Origin: Mycobacterium sp.
GTDB lineage: Bacteria; Actinomycetota; Actinomycetes; Mycobacteriales; Mycobacteriaceae
Length of the DNA: 64,000 nucleotides
Reading direction: 5' to 3'
NCBI RefSeq assembly: GCF_008709575.1
Contig: NZ_VYIK01000006.1
Location: 1-64,000, forward strand
The position numbers were made by a program, and so were the translations under genes. Shown piece by piece: positions 38,428-47,273 of this stretch. The notes below the pieces were generated by a model that was not told where the DNA came from, made no database searches, and worked only from the letters and a program-made list of their open reading frames with translations. The stretch's first letter is position 1. Every line of letters begins with the position of its first letter.

Positions 38428-38999
38428 TGTCCGACCGGCTGGCGCCGGTCGGCCGCGGTCTTCGGCACGACATGCGCGTCGGCGTCACTGAATTCCTTAG
38501 TCCAGCAGGCGAACTCAAGCGTTATACCGTCGGGGTCTTGAAAATAGAACGATCGCACGTAGACGCCCGGGTGTACGGTGGCCGAGACCTGCCGCTCGCT
38601 CTCGTCGTGGTTAAGCACCGGACCGACCCGAACTCCCTTGTCCTTGAGTCGCTGCCGGTAAGCGTCGAACTTGTCGGGCGGGACGTGGAAGGCGAGGTGG
38701 TTCATCGTGCTAACCGCGCTGGTGATTTCGCCGATACCCGGGAGCGCGGCCGGTGAGGAGATACCCGGCACCCGATCCGGTGCGTCGGCGAACCAGAAGA
38801 ACGCGACGCAGTCCCCGTTGCCGGCGTCGAAGAAGAAATGCTGACCGGCCCCGCCGGGCAGATCGAGAGATTTCACCAACGGCATGCCCAGAACGCCCGA
38901 GTAGAAGTCGACGGTGCGCGCCATGTCCGAGCAGACCAGGGCGACGTGGTTGATCCCGCCAAGCTCGAATTCGGTGTTGGGATTGTGCGGCTTGATCAT
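38424..38999 (-). CDS. VOC (glyoxalase/dioxygenase) family protein (Rv0274-type)
   Basis: GGINHVALVCSDMARTVDFYSGVLGMPLVKSLDLPGGAGQHFFFD. Confidence 0.87.
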   Translation of the reverse strand: MIKPHNPNTEFELGGINHVALVCSDMARTVDFYSGVLGMPLVKSLDLPGGAGQHFFFDAGNGDCVAFFWFADAPDRVPGISSPAALPGIGEITSAVSTMNHLAFHVPPDKFDAYRQRLKDKGVRVGPVLNHDESERQVSATVHPGVYVRSFYFQDPDGITLEFACWTKEFSDADAHVVPKTAADRRQPVGH

Positions 39000-39226
39000 C
39001 GCCCGCCTCCCGTCCGTGGGCATCGCGTATCGCTGTTTCCTGGCGGAGATCCGGATCAGAATCTAGCATCAGGTGGGATTCTCTTCCAGCGGTGCAGGGG
39101 TGAAGGAGCGGGGCGTGGCCGTGGCTACCGCGTCCGGGCGGCCCGGGCAGCGCAGCAGGTTGTCGACGCGCGGTGGCCCGCCGGCCGGAATCTTCGGCCG
39201 GGTCAGATCACCGGGGGATCGGTGAG

Positions 39227-40360
39227 GTGACTCCCAAGACCGGCACGCCGGGGGTAATCCGTGAGTTCATCGGGTTGCCGTCACCGACCGCGCGTCGCGC
39301 CGGTGCGGGCGGGCATCCCTGCCAGGGGCTCTATCACCGCGGCGTGGGTCGCAGGCCGAAGGTGGCCGTGATCGCCACCCATTACCAAATCGACTTCTCC
39401 GAGCACTATCTCGCGGATTACCTCGCCACCCGCGGCATCGGATTTCTGGGCTGGAACACCCGATTTCGGGGATTCGAGAGCAGTTTCCTGCTCGACCACG
39501 CCCTGGTCGACATCGGCGTAGGTGTCCGCTGGCTCTACGAAATACAACGCGTGGAAGCCGTAGTTTTGCTGGGTAATTCCGGCGGTGGCTCGCTGATGGC
39601 GGCGTACCAGTCACAGGCAGTCGAGCCGAACGTGACGCCACTGCCGGGTATGCGACCGGCTGCCGGGCTGACCGACCTGCTCCCAGCCGACGGCTACATC
39701 GCCAGCGCTGCGCATCCCGGGCGCCCCGACGTCTTGACTGCGTGGATGGACGCCGCGGTCATCGACGAAAACGATCCTTTGCCAACCAATCCTGATCTGG
39801 ACCTGTTCAACGCAACCAACGGTCCCCCGTTCTCCGAGGAGTTCCTCAGGCGCTACCGGTCTGCGCAGATCGCACGCAACGAAGCCATCACCGACTGGGT
39901 CGAGAGCGAACTGAAACGGGTTCGCGCAGCAGGTTTTTCCGACCGTCCCTTCACGGTGATGCGTACCTGGGCGGATCCGCGCATGGTTGACCCGACGATC
40001 GAGCCGACCAAGCGTATCCCGAACATGTGTTACGCGGGCGTACCGGCCAGTGCCAACCGCTCAGCACACGGGATCGCGGCAGCCTGCACGCTGCGCAACT
40101 GGCTTTCGATGTGGAGCCTGCGGACCGCGCAGACCCGGGCCGAGCCCCACCTGGCGCGCATTACCTGCCCGGCACTGGTGATCAACGCCGAAGCCGACAC
40201 CGGGGTGTTTCCGTCCGACGCCCGACGGATCTACGAAGCGTTGGGGACAGTGGACAAGTCGCTCTGCGCCATCGACACCGACCACTACTTCACCACCCCC
40301 GGGGCACGCAGCGAGCAGGCCGACACGATTGCCAAGTGGATCGCCGCGCGATGGCGCTGA
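39227..40360 (+). CDS. Alpha/beta hydrolase family protein (Rv0272c-type)
   Basis: VVLLGNSGGGSLMAAYQSQ nucleophile elbow; LVINAEADTGVFPSDA; GTG start. Confidence 0.82.
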   Translation: MTPKTGTPGVIREFIGLPSPTARRAGAGGHPCQGLYHRGVGRRPKVAVIATHYQIDFSEHYLADYLATRGIGFLGWNTRFRGFESSFLLDHALVDIGVGVRWLYEIQRVEAVVLLGNSGGGSLMAAYQSQAVEPNVTPLPGMRPAAGLTDLLPADGYIASAAHPGRPDVLTAWMDAAVIDENDPLPTNPDLDLFNATNGPPFSEEFLRRYRSAQIARNEAITDWVESELKRVRAAGFSDRPFTVMRTWADPRMVDPTIEPTKRIPNMCYAGVPASANRSAHGIAAACTLRNWLSMWSLRTAQTRAEPHLARITCPALVINAEADTGVFPSDARRIYEALGTVDKSLCAIDTDHYFTTPGARSEQADTIAKWIAARWR

Positions 40361-40405
40361 GATGATCCCAGAGCCGGCTCGGCGTGATGCGCTAACATCA
40401 GATGC

Positions 40406-40648
40406 ATGCGCACCACGCTGTCGTTGGATGATGACGTACTGCTCGCGGTGAAGGAGCGCGCGCGCCGTGAGAACCGCACCGCAGGTGAGGTTCTGTCCGA
40501 TCTTGCCCGCCAGGCTCTCACACAACGGAACGACCTTGATTTGCGCACGCCAGGAGCGAGCTTCTACGGGTTCGAACCCTTCGACCATCGGGGTCCCGCG
40601 GTATCTAGTGCGCTGATCGACCGGCTGCGTGACGAGGAGGCCGTGTGA
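40406..40648 (+). CDS. vapB: Type II antitoxin, VapB family (ribbon-helix-helix)
   Basis: MRTTLSLDDDVLLAVKERARRENRTAGEVLSDLARQAL; overlaps the PIN toxin gene by 4 bp. Confidence 0.88.
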   Translation: MRTTLSLDDDVLLAVKERARRENRTAGEVLSDLARQALTQRNDLDLRTPGASFYGFEPFDHRGPAVSSALIDRLRDEEAV

Positions 40649-41076
40649 CGCGGGCGCTGCTCGACGTGGGTGTTCTCATCGCACTGCTCGACAGCGACCA
40701 CGTCGACCACTCGCGTGTCCGCAGGTGGATCGGTGCCGAGATCGGGCACGGCTGGGCATCGTGTGCAATCACCCAAAACGGCTTCGTGCGCATCGTCAGC
40801 CAGCCGCGCTACCCCAGCCCGGTGCCGCCCGCTCAGGCAATCGGCAGACTGGCCCGCGCTGCGGCGACCGACTACCACCAATACTGGCCCTGTTCAGTCA
40901 GCCTGCTCGACAACGAACTGATCGACTACTCGCGGTTGCACGGGCATCGCCAGGTCACCGACGCATATCTCCTCGCCCTGGCAACCGCCCACGGCGGCCG
41001 GTTCGCGACTCTCGACCAATCCATTCCCATCGACGCGGTCCGCCACGCCGGCGCCGATAACCTGGCGCTGATCTGA
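40645..41076 (+). CDS. vapC: Type II toxin, VapC PIN-domain ribonuclease
   Basis: LLDVGVLIALLDSDHVDH, CAITQNGFVRIVS, HGRQVTDAYLLALA-like (HRQVTDAYLLALATAHGGRFATLD) PIN motifs. Confidence 0.9.
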   Translation: MTRALLDVGVLIALLDSDHVDHSRVRRWIGAEIGHGWASCAITQNGFVRIVSQPRYPSPVPPAQAIGRLARAAATDYHQYWPCSVSLLDNELIDYSRLHGHRQVTDAYLLALATAHGGRFATLDQSIPIDAVRHAGADNLALI

Positions 41077-41080
41077 TTTC

Positions 41081-41142
41081 GTTCCCCGCCCGCGTGCGGG
41101 CCGTGTCGGGCGTTCCCCGCCCGCGTGCGGGCCGTGTCGGGC
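41081..41142. repeat. Two tandem copies of a 31-bp unit, each with a GC-rich inverted repeat
   Basis: GTTCCCCGCCCGCGTGCGGGCCGTGTCGGGC at 41081-41111 and again at 41112-41142. Confidence 0.9.
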
Positions 41143-41372
41143 CGGGCTTGCGCGTCGTGATGAGCCATCGGCAGGCGTGCATCCCGCGCGGGAACGGTGT
41201 CAAGGCCCGTTACCACTGGGAACGGCGCCAGATCGGCAGGAAATCCACCTCGTGCCGGTACGCGACGGCTTGACGCTCGCCGCACACGCGAGTGCCGACC
41301 CCTGTCGTCAACCAACCGACCGGTTATTAGATTGAGGGGGAAACGACCCTGCACACGCTAGGAAGGCGACCA

Positions 41373-43562
41373 ATGCCGATCGCGATCACCCCTGAGCATC
41401 AAGACTTGGCCGATTCGGTGCGGTCCTTTGTGGCGCGGGTGGCGCCATCGGAGGTCTTACACGCCGCGCTAGAGACCCCCATCGACAATCCTCCACCGTA
41501 CTGGCAGGCTGCGGCAGAACAAGGCCTGCAGGGGGTACACCTTGCTGAATCCGTCGGTGGACAGGGCTTCGGCATCCTTGAGCTGGCGATTGTGCTCGCC
41601 GAGTTCGGCTACGGCGCGGTGCCGGGCCCGTTCGTGCCGTCGGCGATCGCCAGCGCACTGATCGCCGCGCATGATCCCGACGCCAAGGTGCTCGCCGAGC
41701 TGACGTCCGGCAAGGCCATCGCCGCCTACGCGCCGGTTTCGGGCTTAACGGCAACCCGGCACGACCCCGACAACCTGGTGATCCGGGGCGAGGTGCGCGC
41801 GGTGCCCGCCGCCGCTCAGGCCTCCATCCTGGTGCTGCCGGTGGCGATCGACAGCGGCGACGAGTGGGTCGTGCTGCGCGCCGATCACGTCGAGATCGAG
41901 CCGGTCCAGAGCGTGGATCCGCTGCGACCGGTCGCCCACGTGCGGGCCAATGCCATCGAAGTCAGCGACGACGCCGTACTGAGCAACCTCAGCATGCCTG
42001 TCGCGCACGCCCTGATCTCGACCTTGCTGTCCGCTGAGGCCGTCGGAGTCGCCCGATGGGCCACCGACACCGCGGCGCAATACGCCAAGATCCGCGAACA
42101 ATTCGGAAGGCCGATCGGCCAGTTCCAGGCGGTCAAGCACAGGTGCGCGGAAATGATCGCCGACACCGAGCGCGCCACCGCGGCGGTGTGGGATGCCGCG
42201 CGCGCGATCGACGAGGCCCGCGCCGGTAACGGGTCGGGAGTCGAGTTCGCCGCCGCGGTGGCCGCGACCTTGGCGCCGGCGGCTGCTCAACGCTGCACGC
42301 AGGACTGCATCCAGGTGCACGGCGGCATCGGCTACACCTGGGAACACGACACGAACGTCTACTACCGCCGCGCGCTGATGCTGGCCGCGTCCTTCGGTCG
42401 TCGCAGCGACTACCCGCAGCGGGTGCTCGATAGTGCGACCAGCACCGGGATGCGCCAACTCGACATCGACCTGGACCCCGACACTGAGCAACTGCGCGCC
42501 GAAATCCGCGCGGAGGTCGCCGCGCTCAAGGCAATGCCGCGTGAGCAGCGCACCGCGGCAATCGCCGAGGGTGGCTGGGTGCTGCCGTATCTGCCGAAGC
42601 CGTGGGGGCGGTCGGCCGGCCCGGTGGAGCAGATCATCATCGCCCAGGAATTCAGCACCGGGCGAGTCAAGCGCCCGCAGATCGGTATCGCGGCCTGGAT
42701 CGTCCCGTCGATCGTCGCATTCGGCACCGAGGAGCAGAAGCAGCGTTTTCTGCCGGCGACCTTCCGAGGCGAGATCTTTTGGTGCCAACTGTTTTCCGAG
42801 CCCGGCGCCGGATCCGATCTGGCCGGGTTGACCACCAAGGCGACCAGAGCCGAGGGCGGCTGGCGGATCACCGGACAGAAGATCTGGACGACCGCCGCGC
42901 AGCTCTCCCACTGGGGAGCCCTGCTGGCCCGTACCGACCCGTCGGCACCGAAGCACAACGGCATCACCTATTTTCTGCTGGACATGCACAGCGAAGGCGT
43001 GCAGGTCAAGCCGCTGCGCGAACTCACCGGTGGCGCGATGTTCAACACTGTGTTCATCGACGACGTGTTCGTGCCCGACGAGATGGTGCTGGGCGAGGTG
43101 AACCGGGGCTGGGAGGTCAGCCGCAACACCCTGACCGCGGAGCGGGTGTCGATCGGCAGCAGCGAGTCACCGTTTTTGGCCAGCCTCGACCAGCTCGTCG
43201 AATTCATGCGTGACGGCCAATTCGACCAGGTTGCCCAGAACCGGGCCGGACAGTTGATCGCCGAAGGCCACGCCACCAAGCTGCTCAATATGCGCTCGAC
43301 GCTGCTGACTCTGGCCGGCGGGGACGCGATGCCGTCGGCGGCGATCTCCAAGCTGTTGTCGATGCGCACCACGCAGGGCTACGCGGAGTTCGCCGTGTCC
43401 ACGTTCGGCACCGAAGCTGCGATCGGCGACCCCGAGCAGCTGCCGGGCAAGTGGAACCAGTACCTGCTGGCCAGCCGCGCCACCACGATCTACGGCGGCA
43501 CCTCGGAAATACAGCTCAACATCATCGCCGAGCGGCTGCTCGGTCTGCCTCGCGATCCGTAG
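41373..43562 (+). CDS. fadE6: Acyl-CoA dehydrogenase, two fused ACAD domains
   Basis: 729 aa. First domain MPIAITPEHQDLADSVRSFVARVAPSEVLHAALE, second domain EQIIIAQEFSTGRVKRPQIG...YGGTSEIQLNIIAERLLG. Confidence 0.92.
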   Translation: MPIAITPEHQDLADSVRSFVARVAPSEVLHAALETPIDNPPPYWQAAAEQGLQGVHLAESVGGQGFGILELAIVLAEFGYGAVPGPFVPSAIASALIAAHDPDAKVLAELTSGKAIAAYAPVSGLTATRHDPDNLVIRGEVRAVPAAAQASILVLPVAIDSGDEWVVLRADHVEIEPVQSVDPLRPVAHVRANAIEVSDDAVLSNLSMPVAHALISTLLSAEAVGVARWATDTAAQYAKIREQFGRPIGQFQAVKHRCAEMIADTERATAAVWDAARAIDEARAGNGSGVEFAAAVAATLAPAAAQRCTQDCIQVHGGIGYTWEHDTNVYYRRALMLAASFGRRSDYPQRVLDSATSTGMRQLDIDLDPDTEQLRAEIRAEVAALKAMPREQRTAAIAEGGWVLPYLPKPWGRSAGPVEQIIIAQEFSTGRVKRPQIGIAAWIVPSIVAFGTEEQKQRFLPATFRGEIFWCQLFSEPGAGSDLAGLTTKATRAEGGWRITGQKIWTTAAQLSHWGALLARTDPSAPKHNGITYFLLDMHSEGVQVKPLRELTGGAMFNTVFIDDVFVPDEMVLGEVNRGWEVSRNTLTAERVSIGSSESPFLASLDQLVEFMRDGQFDQVAQNRAGQLIAEGHATKLLNMRSTLLTLAGGDAMPSAAISKLLSMRTTQGYAEFAVSTFGTEAAIGDPEQLPGKWNQYLLASRATTIYGGTSEIQLNIIAERLLGLPRDP

Positions 43563-43584
43563 GGTTAGCGCCTCCGCACGCAAA

Positions 43585-43620
43585 AATTCACGCCTGCCTG
43601 GTGTCAGATCGGCGTGAATT
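43585..43620. terminator. Inverted repeat AATTCACGCC...GGCGTGAATT downstream of fadE6
   Basis: Perfect 10-bp stem with 16-nt loop, 23 bp after the fadE6 stop. Confidence 0.55.
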
Positions 43621-43643
43621 GTCTTCGTGAATCGGCTTGGAGG

Positions 43644-43681
43644 CCGGCTGGCCTCGCCTGCCTATCGGCGAGGCCAGCCGG
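43644..43681. terminator. Strong hairpin CCGGCTGGCCTCGCC-tgcctatc-GGCGAGGCCAGCCGG between convergent genes
   Basis: Perfect 15-bp stem, 8-nt loop, located between fadE6 (+) and the repeat-rich secreted protein gene (-). Confidence 0.65.
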
Positions 43682-43703
43682 TGCTTCCCTCGTGGACTCA
43701 GCG

Positions 43704-44066
43704 TCACGGGCCAGGCGGTGGGGGAAACGGCGGGCCCGGGGGAAACGGCGGGCCCGGAGGAAACGGCGGGCCCGGAGGAAACGGCGGGCGTCCAGGGAAC
43801 GGGCCTCCGCGCCCGAAGTAGTCACCGCGCCCGAAGTAGTCACCACGCCCGAAGTGATCACCGCGCCCGAAGTGATCACCACGCCCGAAGTGGTCATGAT
43901 GACCCATCGGGCCGTGACGACGGATCAGGTGGTGACCTAACGGGATGTGGGATAACGGCGCTGCATTTGCCGCGGGAGCGGCACCGACCAACATCGCACC
44001 GGCCACCATGGTGGCTCCAACAGCATTAGTTGCCAGGCGACCGGCCGACGAGAGCAACTTCAACAT
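43704..44066 (-). CDS. Small secreted repeat protein (DHFGRG/DYFGRG and PPFPPG tandem repeats)
   Basis: Signal peptide MLKLLSSAGRLATNAVGATMVAGAMLVGAAPAANA, then HHDHFGRGDHFGRGDHFGRGDYFGRGDYFGRG and (PPFPPG)n. Confidence 0.7.
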   Translation of the reverse strand: MLKLLSSAGRLATNAVGATMVAGAMLVGAAPAANAAPLSHIPLGHHLIRRHGPMGHHDHFGRGDHFGRGDHFGRGDYFGRGDYFGRGGPFPGRPPFPPGPPFPPGPPFPPGPPFPPPPGP

Positions 44067-44375
44067 TGGTTGCTCCTTGATTTGCTGATAACCGACAACC
44101 GAAACAATACAATTTATTTTCTAGCAAATCTCGTAAAAGAGTCTGCCATGGCCCTGTGAATGTATTCGACGTCCTAGCCGAAATAGCGATAGTCTGGCAA
44201 TAACATGATTTCATTTAGTTACTTAATTCATGCTTTACTGATGTCGGCTGATACTGAATCCTGTCATGATCTTTATCATCGAATGAGCAGCTAGAAGCCG
44301 AATAACTCGCTACTTGTCCCAGTAGATCCGTAGCTCATTACCTAATGTCTTCCGGAGATGGCATAGTGGTGCCCT

Positions 44376-44400
44376 GCCCGTTCCTTGCGGGCTTCTTTCT
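44376..44400 (+). terminator. Possible intrinsic-terminator-like hairpin GCCCG-ttccttg-CGGGC followed by TTCTTTCT
   Basis: 5-bp GC stem followed by a T-rich tract, within a noncoding AT-rich interval. Confidence 0.35.
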
Positions 44401-44604
44401 CGGGTAGAAGCCAAAAGTATGCACCTCGTAATAAGGCATCCTATTTTCGATATAACCTGCTGTACAGCAACTTTTAAAGTGTATCGTTAGTCACCGATCG
44501 GCCGAGTCCGGGAACCGCACGCCCGATCCGGTGGTCTCCACATTGACGCACGTGCGCAAGTCCTGATGTACTGAAATACGCCAACAGGAGGGTCGAGCAT
44601 TCGC

Positions 44605-44949
44605 ATGCAATCCAGCGCAGGATCGTTCCGCGACAAGTCCGCTCCGAGGGTGCCTGCTGGGTCGGCCCAGCCGACCGGCTCAGCACCGCCCGACGCGGTC
44701 GTCCCGACGGAGCGTCTCAACGTCCGCCGTAAACTCGTGCAGCGCACCCGTGGCCAAAAAACACGCCGGACCGTCGACCTCTCACCCGCCACCCACCGGG
44801 CCCTCGACATCTGGCAACGCGAAGCCGCCGACCGCCTCGGTGTCGCCCGGGTCACCGGGCAAGAGGTCCTCAGCGCACTCATCGAAGAGCTGCTGGCCGA
44901 TCCGAAGCTCTCTGCCCAGGTCACGCGCCACATTCGGGACCGACGCTGA
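44605..44949 (+). CDS. Small putative ribbon-helix-helix / plasmid-partition-like protein
   Basis: 114 aa; KTRRTVDLSPATHRALDIWQREAADRLGVARVTGQEVLSALIEELLADPKLSAQV resembles small RHH partition-associated proteins of actinobacterial plasmids. No adjacent parA. Confidence 0.55.
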   Translation: MQSSAGSFRDKSAPRVPAGSAQPTGSAPPDAVVPTERLNVRRKLVQRTRGQKTRRTVDLSPATHRALDIWQREAADRLGVARVTGQEVLSALIEELLADPKLSAQVTRHIRDRR

Positions 44950-45035
44950 CTCCACCAGCACATCGCCGCGAGCTAGGGCCAATCGACGAGCGCGCCACAC
45001 TGGAGGCGTTCCTCGACGACTACCGAGACATTGTC

Positions 45036-45449
45036 GTGCAGAAGGTCTCGGGTCTCTCCGATGCCGATGCCCGCCGTCGTCTGGTCACTTCGCAGACGAC
45101 GGTGGGCGGGTTGGTCAAACACCTGCGGTGGGCCGAATACGGCTGGTTCGATCAACTGCTGCAGCAGCGCGCCGATGACAACCTTCGCCGCCATGATCGC
45201 TGCTGGGAGTTCGAGTTTCTCCCCGAGGAGTCGCTGGAGACGCTGGTCGCCGAATACCGGGCGCAGTGCACGCAGTCGCGGCGTATCGCGGCGCGTTTTC
45301 CGCTCGACCACACTGTGCCGCACGTGCGCCTCGGACAGGTGGCGCTGCGGTGGATCTATGTGCACATGATCGAGGAGACCGCACGCCACGCCGGCCACCT
45401 CGACATCCTGCGCGAACAACTCGACGGCGTGACCGGGTTCGGCGGATAA
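45036..45449 (+). CDS. DinB/DUF664 family protein; true N-terminus uncertain
   Basis: VGGLVKHLRWAEYGWFDQLL...YVHMIEETARHAGHLDILREQLDG DinB-like helical bundle motifs. Family-like residues ERATLEAFLDDYRDIV extend upstream of the first canonical start. Confidence 0.75.
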   Translation: MQKVSGLSDADARRRLVTSQTTVGGLVKHLRWAEYGWFDQLLQQRADDNLRRHDRCWEFEFLPEESLETLVAEYRAQCTQSRRIAARFPLDHTVPHVRLGQVALRWIYVHMIEETARHAGHLDILREQLDGVTGFGG

Positions 45450-45481
45450 GGCTGGTCGCGGCGGCAAGGAGCCGCGAGGAC

Positions 45482-47161
45482 CTACGTCAGTTCCACTTTG
45501 CGCAGCTCGCGTTTGAGGATCTTGCCGGTCGGATTGCGCGGCAACTCGTCGAGGAACACCACGTCACGCGGGACCTTGTAGCGAGCGAGATGGTCGCGGA
45601 CGTAGCGCTTGATGGTTTCCTCGTCGATGTCGGCGTCGGGTTTCTTGACCACGAACGCCCGCAGCCGCGCACCCCACTCCTTGTCGTCGACGCCGATCGC
45701 GGCGGCTTCCACCACGTCGGGATGCCCGCTGATCAGATCTTCGACTTCGGCGGGGAAGACGTTCTCGCCGCCGGACACGATCATCTCGTCGTCGCGACCG
45801 CTGACGTAGAGCAAGTCGTGCTCGTCGAAGTAGCCCACGTCCCCGGACGACAACAAGCCGTCGATGATCTGCTTGCCCCCGCCGCCGGTGTAGCCGCCGA
45901 ACGGGAACGTCGTGCCGACGAAGATCCGCCCGACCTGTCCGCGCGGGAGCTCGTTGCCGTTGTCGTCGAAGATCTTGACCTTCACCCCGGCGACCCTCGG
46001 TCCCACCGTCGACGGGTTGAGCTGCAGATCCTTGGGCCCGGCGATGGTGGCGAACGCGATCTCGGTCGAGCCGTACATGTTGTAGACGACCGGACCGAGG
46101 TCTTTGAGCGCTCGCACGGCAAGTTCGGCGCCGAGCTGCGAACCCGACACGAACACGATCCGCAGGCTGGACAGATCCGGCTTGGTTTGCATCTTCTCCA
46201 GCGCGTCGAGCATGCGCGACAACATCACCGGGACGACGACAACCGCGGTCACCTTGTGCTTTTCGATGTCGTCGAGAACGGTGGCCGCCTTGAACCGCCG
46301 GTGCAGCACCAGTGTCGAGCCGAGGAACATCGCCAGGGTGGCGTGCAGGTAGCCCAGCGCGTGAAACATCGGGGACGGCAGCGATGTCACCTCACCCGCC
46401 TTGAACGGCACGTGCGACAAGATGCCGCCGATCGGGGCCAACGTCGGGGGCGTACCCCGATTAGCGCCCTTGGGGGTGCCGGTGGTACCGCTGGTCAAGA
46501 TGATGATCGACGCGTGCCTGGTCGCCTTGGGCGCGGGCACGCCGCTGCTGCGCGCGATCAGGTCGGCCAGCGTCTCGTCGGAACTGCCCGAGGGCTGGTC
46601 GGCGTCGGGATTGGTGCCGAGCGCCCGCAGCTTACCCAGCGGCGGTTCGGCCTTACTGACGGCGTCGGTGTATTCGTCGTCGTAGATGATCAGCTTGGCG
46701 TTTTCGCGTTCGGCGACCTCCTTGATCTGCGGACCGGAGAACTCACTGTTGAGCAGGATGATGCGGGCGCCCACCCGGGCGCAGCCGAAGTTTGCGATGC
46801 AAAACCACCGGTGGTTGCGGGCCAGGATCGCCACGCCGTCACCGCCGCGTACACCCTTGTCCAGCAAACCGTGGGCCACCGCGTTGACTGCGTCGTCAAG
46901 CTCGCGGTACGTCAGCGTACCGTCGTCGTCGATGATCGCCACCCCGTTGGGGCTGCGGCGGGCATTGAGCGCCGGCAGCATGCCGATCTCACCCCATTTC
47001 ATGGCGTCAGCCACCATCGCGGCATAGTGCTGCGGCGGCTGCAATCCCACCGCGCCGGATTCGAGGATCTTGCGCAGGTAGTGCAGTTCGGCCGCCCCGC
47101 GTTCGGCGTATTGCCGGAGTTTGGCCGCCGCGTTCGAGGGCAGGTCAGTCAACTTGGGCAT
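45482..47161 (-). CDS. fadD2: Acyl-CoA synthetase FadD2
   Basis: MPKLTDLPSNAAAKLRQYAERGAAELHYLRKILESGAVGL; LTSGTTGTPKGA; convergent to fadE6 as in Rv0270/Rv0271c. Confidence 0.88.
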   Translation of the reverse strand: MPKLTDLPSNAAAKLRQYAERGAAELHYLRKILESGAVGLQPPQHYAAMVADAMKWGEIGMLPALNARRSPNGVAIIDDDGTLTYRELDDAVNAVAHGLLDKGVRGGDGVAILARNHRWFCIANFGCARVGARIILLNSEFSGPQIKEVAERENAKLIIYDDEYTDAVSKAEPPLGKLRALGTNPDADQPSGSSDETLADLIARSSGVPAPKATRHASIIILTSGTTGTPKGANRGTPPTLAPIGGILSHVPFKAGEVTSLPSPMFHALGYLHATLAMFLGSTLVLHRRFKAATVLDDIEKHKVTAVVVVPVMLSRMLDALEKMQTKPDLSSLRIVFVSGSQLGAELAVRALKDLGPVVYNMYGSTEIAFATIAGPKDLQLNPSTVGPRVAGVKVKIFDDNGNELPRGQVGRIFVGTTFPFGGYTGGGGKQIIDGLLSSGDVGYFDEHDLLYVSGRDDEMIVSGGENVFPAEVEDLISGHPDVVEAAAIGVDDKEWGARLRAFVVKKPDADIDEETIKRYVRDHLARYKVPRDVVFLDELPRNPTGKILKRELRKVELT

Positions 47162-47273
47162 GGCCTCACAATAGGTGACCCAGATCGCTCACCGACGGCA
47201 AAATTGACCAGAATTACGATAAAACCATGGCGCCTCCGGTGACCCTGGAGCCTCGGCCCGCAGAGTCCGCCCG

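Noticed and set aside
40406-41076. VapBC as part of a novel defence island
   Set aside because: Isolated standard type II toxin-antitoxin pair among housekeeping genes; no other defence genes seen nearby.
41081-41142. Possible CRISPR array
   Set aside because: The two units are directly adjacent with no spacer; no cas genes nearby.
44250-44290. ATGAT-CTTT-ATCAT inverted repeat in the AT-rich island as another Fur/Zur site
   Set aside because: Only 5-bp arms with wrong spacing for a Fur-type box; likely chance in AT-rich sequence.
45266-47242. 658-aa + strand ORF
   Set aside because: Antisense shadow of fadD2 (no recognisable domain; Arg/Gly/Asp/His-rich composition typical of spurious GC-rich frames).
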